Below, piece after piece: positions 16,777 to 26,525 of a DNA stretch of 64,000 nucleotides. Source of the DNA: Candidatus Zixiibacteriota bacterium (GTDB taxonomy: Bacteria > Zixibacteria > MSB-5A5 > GN15 > JAAZOE01). Made by a program: the position numbers and the translations under genes. A model generated the notes under the pieces. It made no database searches and had not been told where the DNA came from. It saw only the letters and a list, made by a program, of their open reading frames with translations. Every line of letters starts with the position of its first letter. The stretch's first letter is position 1. The stretch spans positions 1 through 64,000 of the forward strand of contig JAGLON010000041.1 of assembly GCA_023138975.1 (NCBI GenBank), read 5' to 3'.

Positions 16777-19700
16777 ATGCCTGACCTAAATACACATTTA
16801 CTTGATTTGCTTGAAAAATGGCAGAGTCTTTCAGAGCCCAATAAAGAACTCAGTGATGCTATTCTTACTCTTACTCATGATATCATTAACAAGGATGTTA
16901 TAAGGGAAATAGATACTGCTGTCTGGCACAGATATCTTGATTTAACGGGACATTTTACATTTCTGCAAAGCCTACCTGATAAACAGGCTCGGTATGACTG
17001 GGCTGATACAACTCTGAAGATTATACCATCGATTAATTTTACTCTTCTCGATATGTTTGAACAACGGGTAGCCAAAGACCCGGATAAAACACTTTTTCAG
17101 GATATGGCTGGAACTAAGCCTGCTTTGTGGTCATACAAGCTTATTGCCGAGCGGGTACACTCAATAGCTTCTGTGTTTTATGGTACAAAGAAAATCCCGC
17201 GCGTAGCCATACTATCAAATAATTGCGTTGAAGGCGCCTGTTGTGATATGGCCTGTATGTTCTATGACATATTGGTAACACCGTTAAATGTGCATTTTGA
17301 CAGCGCCACGATAGAATGGATACTGAATGAACTACAGATAAATATAGTAGTTGCGGATACCGAGGATCACCTTAAGGTCTTTGAAAACATCAAAGCTAAT
17401 TCCCATCTTTCATTTCAGATATATTCATTAAACGGGACGGAACACAATAATAAAGAAGTAGAAAACCTTCATAAAATCTGTGTTGAAATGGCTTCTACTG
17501 AGAAAACAGAGCTGATTGAAAACCGGCCGAGATTTGGGTTAGATGAAGTCTGTACTGTTATGTTTACCTCAGGCAGTACCGGTAAACCGAAAGGCGTAAC
17601 CTTTTCGCAATTTAATTTAGTCTCAAAACGATATTGCCGCGCGGCGGCTCTCCCTAATGTTGGTGATAATGAAGTACTTTTGTGCTACTTGCCGTTATTT
17701 CATACGTTTGGCCGCTATTTCGAAATGCTGGGTATGGTCTATTGGGCTGGGACCTATGTGTTCCCGGGAAATCCCTCAGTTGAAACCTTAATGCTGCAAC
17801 TTTCCCAAGTGAACCCGACCGGATTAATAAGCGTTCCTCTGCGCTGGATGCAAATTCAGGAAAAGTGCCTTGAAAGGATGGGACAGTATTCGGACAAGGA
17901 CTCGCGAAGTAAAGTCTTCCGTCAAGTCGCTGGCAATAGACTTCATTGGGGATTATCTGCCGCTGGATATTTATCACCGAAAGCATTCAGATTCTTTAAC
18001 AAAAATGGCGTAAAGCTTTGCAGCGGTTTTGGCATGACGGAAGCAACCGGAGGTATTACGATGACTCCTCCGGGTGAGTATCAGGAGAATTCAATAGGAA
18101 TTCCCTTACCGGGTATTCAAACCAGATTCAGTGATGAAGGTGAATTACAAATATGCGGCTCTTATTTGGGTCAGTATTTAGATGATGTTGGACCCGGTGA
18201 TATTATTCCGATTGCTCCGCTTGAAAAAGATGAATTTTGGTTGAAGACCGGTGATTTGTTCCGAGTGCTGGAAAACGGGCATTATGAAATAATAGACCGC
18301 CTGAAAGATATTTATAAAAACAACAAAGGGCAGACTATCGCGCCACGTAAAGTTGAGAAAAAATTCGAGGGAGTATCTGGTATTGCCAGAACATTTTTAG
18401 TCGGAGACGCCCGTCAGTATAATGTTCTGTTAATCGTCCCTGATAATAATGATCCGGTCCTTCAGAATATAACTTCGGACGAAAGTCTGCGAGAATATCT
18501 CCATCAAATAGTCACTAATGCCAATCAAGATCTGGCCCCATATGAGCGTATCATTAATTTTGACATCCTTGATCGTGATTTCACGATAGATGATGGTGAA
18601 TTGACTCCCAAAGGCTCCTTTCGCCGAAAAACAATTGAAAATAATTTTAAGGATGTGATAAACGAACTATACAAAAACCCATTTGTCGAAGTCTCATTTG
18701 ATGAATTTATAATCAGGATTCCACGCTGGTTTTATCGAGATCTCGGAATTCTTGAGGACGTAATTCAGGTTTGTGAAAACGGTTTATTGAATACCCGCAG
18801 CGATTTAACGCTTATCATCTCTAAGACAGATAAAGATGGTGTTGTGTTAATCGGCGATCTTGAATATGAGCTATCAGGGAATACTATTGATCTGGGAATA
18901 CTTTCAAAACAGCCTAAACTTTGGATGGGAAACGGAGCTTTAATTAGATTCTGTCCGTGTCGGGAAGGGTGGGATTTGCCGCTTAAACCATTTGGGAAGC
19001 TTGTCTTTTTGCCGTTCGGCCGGAAAGATCAACCTTCCAAAGTAGGGCAAATCAGGCCAGCACTGGTTAGCGATCGTTCTCTTACAATGATGAATCAAAT
19101 GATCTATTATGCTCTATTTGATGAAAAAGAAAGTGCTCTGCGCGCTGTTAGGCAGCTTGAGAAATCGCTAAATGACTTAGACGAACGTATTGCCCGGGTT
19201 GTACGCTGGAGATTAGTCGCGCTATCAAGGCATCCGGAATTTGAGTTACGAGCCTTAGCTTATAGAATTCTTTTATTAGATAAACCATCCTCCGATTATA
19301 ATGAAATGATGCCGGCTTTTATTGATTCCGGATTGCTGTTTTTAGATGAAGATTCAATCCAGGAAATTGCGCATCTGGACATAAAGGAACGAAGGTTGGA
19401 GGCTTTGCGCCAGAGATTATTCCAATATCGTGATAGGCTGCAATGGCCGGCTTCTGATAATACGTGCCTTCAGTTTGAGCATATTCTTAAGCTGCTTACA
19501 AATTTTGCAAAATACCATCCGGAATTCTATAACACTATGCGAGCCGAATTAGCCGGATGGATAATGCATAAAGCTGAGCCGAGATTAGCAAAAAAAGCAG
19601 AAATTCTTTTTACCGGGTTATATAAGCATTACGAAGCAGAATTGTCAAACAAAACGCCTAATGTAGCACCAGAAATATGGGTTAGGAAGATTGTTTTTGG

Positions 19701-21408
19701 GGAAGAGCTTACAGATATTGAGATCAACCGCATAAGTCAGGTACTTATCGATACGACCTTCTTGAAACAATCTATTTTACTTGCGTTTGATGAAGAGTCG
19801 TTTGAAATCGGTGATGTACCAGTTGGAGGTATCTGGATTTCACGGATTATTTCGAGGCGCAGTAATTTGCGGTATCGGATAAGTATAAATACAAAAACGG
19901 GCAAGCATTTTGATTTGCAATTGATTCTAAATGAAGATTATTCTAAGCCATCGGTCATGAATACTATCTATTGGCTTATGATTATCTCAAATTATCCTTA
20001 CGGATCAAGAGTCCTGCCTCGTTTGGGTTGTTGCCGGCTGGATTTGGAAGCTCGTTCACTCGTCTATTTTGGTGATCTTACGGCTTGGGAGCGAATTAGA
20101 GAATATGCCAGTCGGGGGAGAACCGCGGCCGGATTTCAAGGTCCCCGTAAAGAGCAATGGCGAAAATTGTTTATTAAATCTCTGTCGGCCTTTTTTAAAG
20201 GCTGGAAGATTAGCGGCAAAAGAATCGTTCCCGGCGCTGTTGCACCGGAGAATGTTTTTGTACCAGAACAGGATTTTCGCGAGGGAGCTGCGATATTATC
20301 GATAAGCGGTTGGAAAAACTATGAAAACACATTGTCTCTGATAAAGCCAATGGTGCTAAGTTTTTTTAAGAAGACTTCCGCTCATTATCCCTGGTGCCGA
20401 GAATATACGACAATTACATGGCTGTTTGATGCCTGCATCGAAGAAATGGGCATTGATGAGGGGAAACTATTTCTTAATCAGCTGCAGAATGATATAAAAT
20501 CGATTCAAGCATCTGGCGAAAAAAGCTGGTTCCAAAGAAAACTTGAAGTCTATATCTGGAATCTCGGAAAATACTACTACGTTCCGATAAATCTCCAAAG
20601 TGCAATTGACCGATATGTTGAATGGGAAGAGGTTAATCCTACTGCGACAACTGAAGCCAAGGGACAAACTGTCGGTGAATTATATCGCTTGTATCGCCTC
20701 GACCGTTTTGGTGAAATAACACGTTACTATCTGTATCGTCATACTTGCTACAAAGATGTGGGAGAAAAGGTGTGTGTGGCTTTCGACCGGCTGCTAAAGA
20801 GATTGTTTATGCATCCTGATATACCGGCTATTCAGATGATTGAATTGACCGATTTACAGGCGACAATAAAAGACCCGTATTCAAGAAAGCTTTTCAGTCA
20901 ATTAGTTTTTCCAAAAAGCCAAAAATCGCAACATATGGAAATTTCAGCGGTGGGCGAAAGCGGTCATCAGTATGTCATTGTCCGAACTTCAATGGTTGAT
21001 AAACAAGGCGAAGAGTTTACTTTCAGAGAACCTCTTGAACCTTCGGAAATTGGTCAGCTCTATCGCTTGTTTTTTAAAGAGGGATACCCCAAAACAGTCA
21101 GCGAACGAGATAAGTATATTGTCATTGTTGATTTAAATCAGCAGATTATCGGCGGACTATGTTACCGGGATGATGGTGAAGGATTCGTATCTCTTGACGG
21201 CAGCGTTGTGGCTGGCCCATTTATGGGGCGAGGCATCGGTAGTTCATTAATCGATGATTTCTGCAGTAGAATGGCTAACCGGGGAGTAAAGGTTATTAAA
21301 ACCCACTTCTTCTTGAGGCGGTTTTATACTAAGCACGGATTTACAGTTGACAGTCGTTGGGGAGCTTTGGTCAGATTCCTTGAGCCGCCGGAAGATGTGG
21401 ATGAATAG
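16777..21408 (+). CDS. AMP-forming acyl ligase / GNAT acyltransferase fusion
   Basis: A 1543-residue cytoplasmic multidomain protein. Residues about 60-620 are an ANL-superfamily adenylate-forming enzyme resembling long-chain acyl-CoA synthetases, with the P-loop MFTSGSTGKPKGV at 262-274, GFGMTEATGG, a TGD motif (LKTGDLFRV) and the late lysine region NNKGQTIAPRKVEKKF. Residues about 640-1380 are a long region I cannot assign; it is soluble and mostly helical later on. Residues about 1385-1535 form a GNAT acetyltransferase with acyl-CoA motif MGRGIGSSL at 1483-1491 and the end RRFYTKHGF. There is no phosphopantetheine carrier domain or condensation domain that I can see. The ligase may activate an acid and the GNAT may transfer an acyl group, but substrates are unknown. 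The gene stands alone, divergent from fur. Confidence 0.8.
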   Translation: MPDLNTHLLDLLEKWQSLSEPNKELSDAILTLTHDIINKDVIREIDTAVWHRYLDLTGHFTFLQSLPDKQARYDWADTTLKIIPSINFTLLDMFEQRVAKDPDKTLFQDMAGTKPALWSYKLIAERVHSIASVFYGTKKIPRVAILSNNCVEGACCDMACMFYDILVTPLNVHFDSATIEWILNELQINIVVADTEDHLKVFENIKANSHLSFQIYSLNGTEHNNKEVENLHKICVEMASTEKTELIENRPRFGLDEVCTVMFTSGSTGKPKGVTFSQFNLVSKRYCRAAALPNVGDNEVLLCYLPLFHTFGRYFEMLGMVYWAGTYVFPGNPSVETLMLQLSQVNPTGLISVPLRWMQIQEKCLERMGQYSDKDSRSKVFRQVAGNRLHWGLSAAGYLSPKAFRFFNKNGVKLCSGFGMTEATGGITMTPPGEYQENSIGIPLPGIQTRFSDEGELQICGSYLGQYLDDVGPGDIIPIAPLEKDEFWLKTGDLFRVLENGHYEIIDRLKDIYKNNKGQTIAPRKVEKKFEGVSGIARTFLVGDARQYNVLLIVPDNNDPVLQNITSDESLREYLHQIVTNANQDLAPYERIINFDILDRDFTIDDGELTPKGSFRRKTIENNFKDVINELYKNPFVEVSFDEFIIRIPRWFYRDLGILEDVIQVCENGLLNTRSDLTLIISKTDKDGVVLIGDLEYELSGNTIDLGILSKQPKLWMGNGALIRFCPCREGWDLPLKPFGKLVFLPFGRKDQPSKVGQIRPALVSDRSLTMMNQMIYYALFDEKESALRAVRQLEKSLNDLDERIARVVRWRLVALSRHPEFELRALAYRILLLDKPSSDYNEMMPAFIDSGLLFLDEDSIQEIAHLDIKERRLEALRQRLFQYRDRLQWPASDNTCLQFEHILKLLTNFAKYHPEFYNTMRAELAGWIMHKAEPRLAKKAEILFTGLYKHYEAELSNKTPNVAPEIWVRKIVFGEELTDIEINRISQVLIDTTFLKQSILLAFDEESFEIGDVPVGGIWISRIISRRSNLRYRISINTKTGKHFDLQLILNEDYSKPSVMNTIYWLMIISNYPYGSRVLPRLGCCRLDLEARSLVYFGDLTAWERIREYASRGRTAAGFQGPRKEQWRKLFIKSLSAFFKGWKISGKRIVPGAVAPENVFVPEQDFREGAAILSISGWKNYENTLSLIKPMVLSFFKKTSAHYPWCREYTTITWLFDACIEEMGIDEGKLFLNQLQNDIKSIQASGEKSWFQRKLEVYIWNLGKYYYVPINLQSAIDRYVEWEEVNPTATTEAKGQTVGELYRLYRLDRFGEITRYYLYRHTCYKDVGEKVCVAFDRLLKRLFMHPDIPAIQMIELTDLQATIKDPYSRKLFSQLVFPKSQKSQHMEISAVGESGHQYVIVRTSMVDKQGEEFTFREPLEPSEIGQLYRLFFKEGYPKTVSERDKYIVIVDLNQQIIGGLCYRDDGEGFVSLDGSVVAGPFMGRGIGSSLIDDFCSRMANRGVKVIKTHFFLRRFYTKHGFTVDSRWGALVRFLEPPEDVDE

Positions 21409-21610
21409 GCGAAGCTTCGCCTGACAAGATTAGGTATAAACTTTTCAAGAGACAGGTTTTGCCTGATATAAAAAAACTTGTATTTGCTTTAAGAAACTGA
21501 TACTTTCCTGCCGATAGGGATGATATAATCTTGGACCATGGAAAGGTTTGAGGAAATCCGAGAATAAAACTAAATCAGATAAATTCACCGGTCATTGTGC
21601 CAAAGGAGGA

Positions 21611-22210
21611 ATGGTGAAAAAAGTACTTTTATTATGTGTTATCGCATTGATTGTCGCCGGTTGCGGTTCGTCAAGTAAAGTGTACCGGCTTGACAGTGAA
21701 ACCGTTACCGATGTTAGCGGTAAATGGAACGATACTGATGCTCGCCTGGTTGCCGAAGAAATGGTGAACGACTGTCTTTCTCGTGCCTGGTTATTAGATT
21801 TCGTCGCAGCGGCGGGAAAAAAGCCGTTTGTTACGGTTGGTAATATCCGCAATAAGAGCAGTGAACATATCGATACCGAAACATTTTCAACGGACTTTGA
21901 GCGGGAACTGATTAATTCCAGTCAAGTCAAATTTGTCGCTACTCGTGACCAAAAAGATGACGTTCGTGATGAGCGGTTTGATCAGCGTGATTTCGCGTCC
22001 CGGGAAACAATGAAAGAGATCAGGGCCGAAACCGGAGCCGACTTTATTCTACTTGGTGCCATTAAATCGATAGTTGATGAGGCGGGCGGCACCCGAATCG
22101 TATTTTATCAAACAGATTTAGAACTAATCAATATCGAAACAGCCGAAAAAGTCTGGATCGGTACCAAGAAGATTAAAAAAGAAATCTCAAAGAAGAAGAA
22201 TAAGTGGTAA
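21611..22210 (+). CDS. LpoB-like outer-membrane lipoprotein
   Basis: About 199 residues of the LpoB family (activator of PBP1B-type peptidoglycan synthases). The lipoprotein signal ends in IVAGC with Cys18. The mature domain has family pattern KPFVTVGNIRNKSSEHIDTE, then FERELINSSQVKFVA and GADFILLGAIKSI. A strong AAAGGAGG lies right before ATG 21611; GTG at 21614 has better spacing and gives the same signal peptide minus two residues. It forms a pair with the COG3014 gene 3 bp downstream, and this pairing is common. A class A PBP is encoded separately at 49102-51234. Upstream TTG at 21548 adds residues before the signal peptide and is unlikely. Confidence 0.85.
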   Translation: MVKKVLLLCVIALIVAGCGSSSKVYRLDSETVTDVSGKWNDTDARLVAEEMVNDCLSRAWLLDFVAAAGKKPFVTVGNIRNKSSEHIDTETFSTDFERELINSSQVKFVATRDQKDDVRDERFDQRDFASRETMKEIRAETGADFILLGAIKSIVDEAGGTRIVFYQTDLELINIETAEKVWIGTKKIKKEISKKKNKW

Positions 22211-22213
22211 AAA

Positions 22214-23623
22214 TTGCGTAGACTCACACATACCCGCACAATACTGTTATGGATGTGCGTTATAGTATGCTTTTTAATCTTTTTCTCGGGGTGCAGTTCG
22301 ATTGCGACCCAGAAGGCATTTTATGAGCCGATAAGCGCAGAATTGCGAGCCGGCCATTATGATAGTGTCGTTGTTGGGATCGAAAACGCCCTACTGAAGA
22401 ATAAGTTCAAGGAAAAAGACCGGTTCCTTTATTATATGGATGCCGGTCTTGCAAATCATTACGCCTCACGGTTTGATACCAGCAGCGCCAAATTGTCAAA
22501 AGCTGAAGATGCTGCTGATGAACTTTTCACGAAGAGTATTACCCGAGCGGCGGCTTCATTAATATTAAACGACAATATTCTTGAATACGCCGGTGAGGAT
22601 TATGAGATTGTCTACGCCAATTTAATAAAAGCTCTCAATTATATCGCTCAGGATAAATTTGATGACGCTTTTGTGGAAATTAAACGTGCCAACCACAGGC
22701 TGGAGCTTCTCGAAAATAAATACCGTGAAGCTTCGGATATCTTAAACGAAGGTGCTCGGGATGATACTTCCAGGGTTGATATAAACTATAAAGCGAAAAA
22801 AGTTCGCTTCAATAACTCAGCCTTTGCCCGGTATCTCAGTATGCATATTTATGCCGCAGAGGGAAAACCGGATGACGCTCAACTTGATTATGATTTGATG
22901 CGTCGCGCGTTTATTGAGCAGAAACATATTTATCCGTTTGAAATGCCAGTGGTCCGTTTTCGCTCAAAAGATAAGGAAATACTGTCAGTCGTGGCGTTGT
23001 TAGGGAATTCTCCTGTAAAAGATGATCTGAATCTTCGTATTCGAACCGACTCTGATCTTGATCTGGTTCAAATACTATACGATGAGCCGGGAATGAAGAA
23101 TTCTGAATACGGTCACATTCCAATGGCGGTTAGCGAAGATTACTATTTTAAGTTTTCCTTACCTCAAATAGTCTCCGTTCCGACAATTGTAAACCGCGTT
23201 GCGGTTTATATTGACGGAGAATACTTGGGGGATTTACAGCTTATTGAAGATGTCGTCTCTGTGGCCAAGGAAACATTTGAAGCCAAGAAATCTCTTATTT
23301 ATCTGCGAACCGTTGCCCGGGCTGTTGTCAAAGGTTTAGTGGCACATAATGCCAAAAAGGATGCAGATAAGAAGAAAGGCGGCTGGTTGGCGAAGCTCGC
23401 CATAGATGTTGTTACTGATGTCTCAGAAAACGCTGATTTGCGTTGTTCACGATTATTGCCTGGTAAGGTCTTGGTCGGTGATTTTGAGATTAAGCCCGGA
23501 ACATACAACATACAAATCAATTTCTTGGACGCTAGCGGAACAGCGGTCAAATCAACTACGATATTAGATTATAAAGTTATTCCACGTGCCCTGAACATGG
23601 TTGAAGCGTTTTCACTAAATTAA
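22214..23623 (+). CDS. COG3014-family lipoprotein
   Basis: A 469-residue lipoprotein of the COG3014 group. The signal peptide ends in FFSGC (Cys near 27). The N-terminal part is helical and TPR-like (RFLYYMDAGLANHYASRFDTSS), and the phrases YANLIKALNYIAQDKFDDAFVEIKRA and DDAQLDYDLMRRAF are typical. The C-terminal part is beta-rich and ends in a region with DFEIKPGTYNIQINFLDASG. The start is TTG at 22214, three bases after the lpoB stop; no ATG gives a complete signal peptide. COG3014 and LpoB genes often occur side by side and are thought to act in cell-wall synthesis, but direct evidence for this protein is lacking. Confidence 0.82.
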   Translation: MRRLTHTRTILLWMCVIVCFLIFFSGCSSIATQKAFYEPISAELRAGHYDSVVVGIENALLKNKFKEKDRFLYYMDAGLANHYASRFDTSSAKLSKAEDAADELFTKSITRAAASLILNDNILEYAGEDYEIVYANLIKALNYIAQDKFDDAFVEIKRANHRLELLENKYREASDILNEGARDDTSRVDINYKAKKVRFNNSAFARYLSMHIYAAEGKPDDAQLDYDLMRRAFIEQKHIYPFEMPVVRFRSKDKEILSVVALLGNSPVKDDLNLRIRTDSDLDLVQILYDEPGMKNSEYGHIPMAVSEDYYFKFSLPQIVSVPTIVNRVAVYIDGEYLGDLQLIEDVVSVAKETFEAKKSLIYLRTVARAVVKGLVAHNAKKDADKKKGGWLAKLAIDVVTDVSENADLRCSRLLPGKVLVGDFEIKPGTYNIQINFLDASGTAVKSTTILDYKVIPRALNMVEAFSLN

Positions 23624-23640
23624 AAAAACAAACACATATA

Positions 23641-23672
23641 AAAAAAGCCCCGATTCATTCGGGGCTTTTTTT
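23641..23672. terminator. Bidirectional terminator
   Basis: AAGCCCCGA and TCGGGGCTT form a stem around a TTCAT loop, with A-run before and T-run after. It serves both the COG3014 gene (plus) and the M28 peptidase gene (minus), which converge here. Confidence 0.9.
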
Positions 23673-23686
23673 ATATTACATCTTAT

Positions 23687-26269
23687 TTATGGACAACATG
23701 GGGTTGGGCCGCCCTTAAAGACATAGTTTATAATATAAACGGCGTCTCCCACATTTGTTGTCAGATCGCAATTAGCGTCGCCTGATTCAATTGGGTCTGG
23801 CTCCGGGCCGCCCTTGAAAGCAAAATTGACGATAAATACGGCATCCGCTATATTCACTTCGGAATCACTATTGGCATCTCCGCAAATAAATGATGATGCA
23901 ATCGTGAAGCTGAACGGTTGTTCATCGGCATTGCTATCCTCATCGGTAACTTCAGCGGTAAAAGAAATATCACCGGCTTGAGTGGGCGTACCGGACAAAA
24001 CACCGTCTGTAGATAAACCCAGTCCGGTACCGGTAAGATTGCCATTTTTATCGACCCAGGTGTGGGTCCCCAATCCGCCTTCAGAAACCAATTGGTACTC
24101 ATAAAGGGTATTATTCTCGCCATCGGGAACTGTTGTTGTTAAGATATTAAGCGGGTCATAGGCCGCATCGCATTGGTATCCTATGACTTCAACATCGTCG
24201 ATATTCCATCCGCAGTATGTCCATCCGCCATCAGTAACGCCCATCGTCCAGCGAATATAAACAGATGGTTGATTATCAGCGTAGGCAGAAATATCAATCT
24301 CCTGTTCCAGCCAACTATTATCTGTTACCCCAACCGTGTTTTCCCAAAGTGTTGTCCAGACAGTGCCATTGGTGCTGATTCGTACATAGGCATGATCATA
24401 TAGAGGCTGCTCAACTCCCAGCCATCTCCAGAATGAGAGGGTAACACCTTCTAAGTCGGTACAATCAATCGAGGGACTAGTAAGATGATATTCCGGTATG
24501 CTGTTGGCATAATCACCACTCAAGTTATATCCAAAAACATTACTGCCTGAATGGGCACTTGAGGGATCCGGATTTCCATAGCTTCCACCGCCGCCTGTAG
24601 GAGTTCCGCGTTGCCACTGTCCACCGGAAACCGCCCAACTCTGTACCGATTCGAAATTGTCGGTAAAGGCTGAAATAACACTTGACGCAATGACCGGATT
24701 GCGGGGGGAGGATGCCGAGGGATCATTAAACTGACCCTCTGTCTGTTCTTCAGCGCTTACATAATATAGAAGACTACCACTACATGTTGTCGCTGGCAAT
24801 GTTGCTGTATACCGATTATCGCTCGTCATAACCATGTCGTCTGATTGCCAGGGGCCGCTATTGAGTGAGTAATGAATCTGGCCTGTTTCTGTAACTGGGA
24901 CACCATCGTAGAGTCCGGAAACAACAACCTCAAAACTAACCGCTTCATTCGGTGCAATTGTTTCGGGAAATCCACTGGGGTAGTCGAAGGCTAAGGTCGG
25001 ACCGGGGACAGTCGTTTGATCGATGGTATAAACAGTTGCCAGAGACCCTTTGATCATCCGCGTGTGGTAATCAAAATTCATGTGAGTAGTGCTATCCTGT
25101 GGTGTATGATAGACATCAGAGAATTCATTCTCGATGAGCAGGATTGCCTCGTAGCCGTTTTGAATAAAGGGGTGGTGATCTGAAGCACCAAGACTCCCGG
25201 AAAGTATACCGTTAATTCCTACCAGTGAATCTGCCAATTCTTGCCATAAAGTCGCTCGACCGGGTGCGGCTCCATAATAAAGCTTAGCTTGAGTGCTGTT
25301 GTCGATATCACCGATCATATCCATGTTCATGACAAAGACGATACTATCACCGCGAGCGGCAGCTTCATCGGAATAATGCCATGACCCGTGAAGGCCTTGT
25401 TCTTCGGCATCGAACAGGATAAATACAAATGATAGATCGGTGTCAATATCAAATAAAATGCGTGCGACTTCAAGTGTCCCGGCAGTCCCTGAGCCGTTGT
25501 CATCCGCGCCCGGAGATCCAGAAACGGCGTCCCGGTGGCCGCAAACGACAATGTATTGGTCAGGCATAACGGTACCGGTTTTATAAGCGACTACATTCTG
25601 ACAGGCTGTCGGAGAACCGGAAATACTGGCCGTAAAACTATCGTTAACAACAGAATCGTATCCGAATTCAACCAGCTTATTATAAATCCAATCGCGTGAG
25701 GCATAGTTTGAAGCTGTACCGGTCAGTCGGCCGTTGAAGGCCTGTAGGGTATGGGTGTATGATTCTACCGAATCCTGCAGTACCAGATCAATGAGCCCTT
25801 GTAAATCATCAGGGTAATCATCGGAAGATTTCAAAGCATAAGGTTCGGTATACATAAAGCGTATATTATGTTTCTCAATCGGCATCAAAAAACTTGCCTG
25901 TAATTTCTGCCACGATATATTGGGATCTGTCCGATAAACAACAAAATCACCTTCCCGATAAATAGTTTCATAATCAGAACGATCAATTTGCCGCTTTGAT
26001 ATTTCAAGTGCCATCTCTGATCGAGTAATCTCTTTTTGGATAAGAGACACTAATATTTTCTTTTGTTTAATTGATGAAACCTGGATATCATCGGCAAGAA
26101 TAAGATATCCTCCGGATATTCTCAATAATGGCTCAACTTGAGAACTATTCAATATTTCGGCATCAAAGGAACTACCGACTTCTACTTTGTACAAATCAGC
26201 AGCTGATACACCAATTGAACATAAAAAAAGGAAGAAGAAAAGACACAGAAGACTTTTAACGCCAGACAT
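23687..26269 (-). CDS. Secreted M28 metallopeptidase with dockerin-like tail
   Basis: An 860-residue secreted protein. Residues 1-23 are a signal peptide. A propeptide-like region runs to about 180. The M28 catalytic domain has GHRDAVSG (H245, D247), PGADDNGSG, FDAEEQGLHG with the catalytic and zinc Glu residues, MNMDMIGD and the late VYHTPQDS His. M28 enzymes are aminopeptidases or carboxypeptidases with two zinc ions. A linker and a beta-sandwich of MAM/carbohydrate-binding style follow (DNFESVQSW to GWNIDDVEV, about 540-710), then an Ig-like He_PIG domain (DGVLSGTPTQAGD). The last ~65 residues are a dockerin-like pair of calcium loops (GDANSDSEVNIADA; GDANCDLTTNVGDA) ending in FKGGPTPCCP. 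Ribosome site GGAGG precedes the ATG, and a promoter is visible upstream. Confidence 0.9.
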   Translation of the reverse strand: MSGVKSLLCLFFFLFLCSIGVSAADLYKVEVGSSFDAEILNSSQVEPLLRISGGYLILADDIQVSSIKQKKILVSLIQKEITRSEMALEISKRQIDRSDYETIYREGDFVVYRTDPNISWQKLQASFLMPIEKHNIRFMYTEPYALKSSDDYPDDLQGLIDLVLQDSVESYTHTLQAFNGRLTGTASNYASRDWIYNKLVEFGYDSVVNDSFTASISGSPTACQNVVAYKTGTVMPDQYIVVCGHRDAVSGSPGADDNGSGTAGTLEVARILFDIDTDLSFVFILFDAEEQGLHGSWHYSDEAAARGDSIVFVMNMDMIGDIDNSTQAKLYYGAAPGRATLWQELADSLVGINGILSGSLGASDHHPFIQNGYEAILLIENEFSDVYHTPQDSTTHMNFDYHTRMIKGSLATVYTIDQTTVPGPTLAFDYPSGFPETIAPNEAVSFEVVVSGLYDGVPVTETGQIHYSLNSGPWQSDDMVMTSDNRYTATLPATTCSGSLLYYVSAEEQTEGQFNDPSASSPRNPVIASSVISAFTDNFESVQSWAVSGGQWQRGTPTGGGGSYGNPDPSSAHSGSNVFGYNLSGDYANSIPEYHLTSPSIDCTDLEGVTLSFWRWLGVEQPLYDHAYVRISTNGTVWTTLWENTVGVTDNSWLEQEIDISAYADNQPSVYIRWTMGVTDGGWTYCGWNIDDVEVIGYQCDAAYDPLNILTTTVPDGENNTLYEYQLVSEGGLGTHTWVDKNGNLTGTGLGLSTDGVLSGTPTQAGDISFTAEVTDEDSNADEQPFSFTIASSFICGDANSDSEVNIADAVFIVNFAFKGGPEPDPIESGDANCDLTTNVGDAVYIINYVFKGGPTPCCP

Positions 26270-26307
26270 TATGATACCTCCAGTGATACTCTTGAAGCTG
26301 TTATACT

Positions 26308-26335
26308 AATATAGAGTGAAATATCTATACGTCAA
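26308..26335 (-). promoter_or_regulatory. Promoter of M28 peptidase gene
   Basis: Minus-strand TTGACG (26330-26335) and TATATT (26308-26313) with a 16-base spacer, about 40 bases upstream of the start codon. The layout equals that of the fur operon promoter. Confidence 0.55.
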
Positions 26336-26525
26336 GGCACAAATGTAAGAGCTTATAGAATAATACCACTATAATTGCTTGGTACAATAAATGATAAAAT
26401 AAGTATAAAATCAGAAACAACTTGCTCGAAAAGTGCGTTTTAATTACTTTAGAATACTGCGTGTATAACAGGATAAGAATAAAACTATTTAATAGCGTCA
26501 AGGGCGTACAGCCTTGGAGGGCAGT

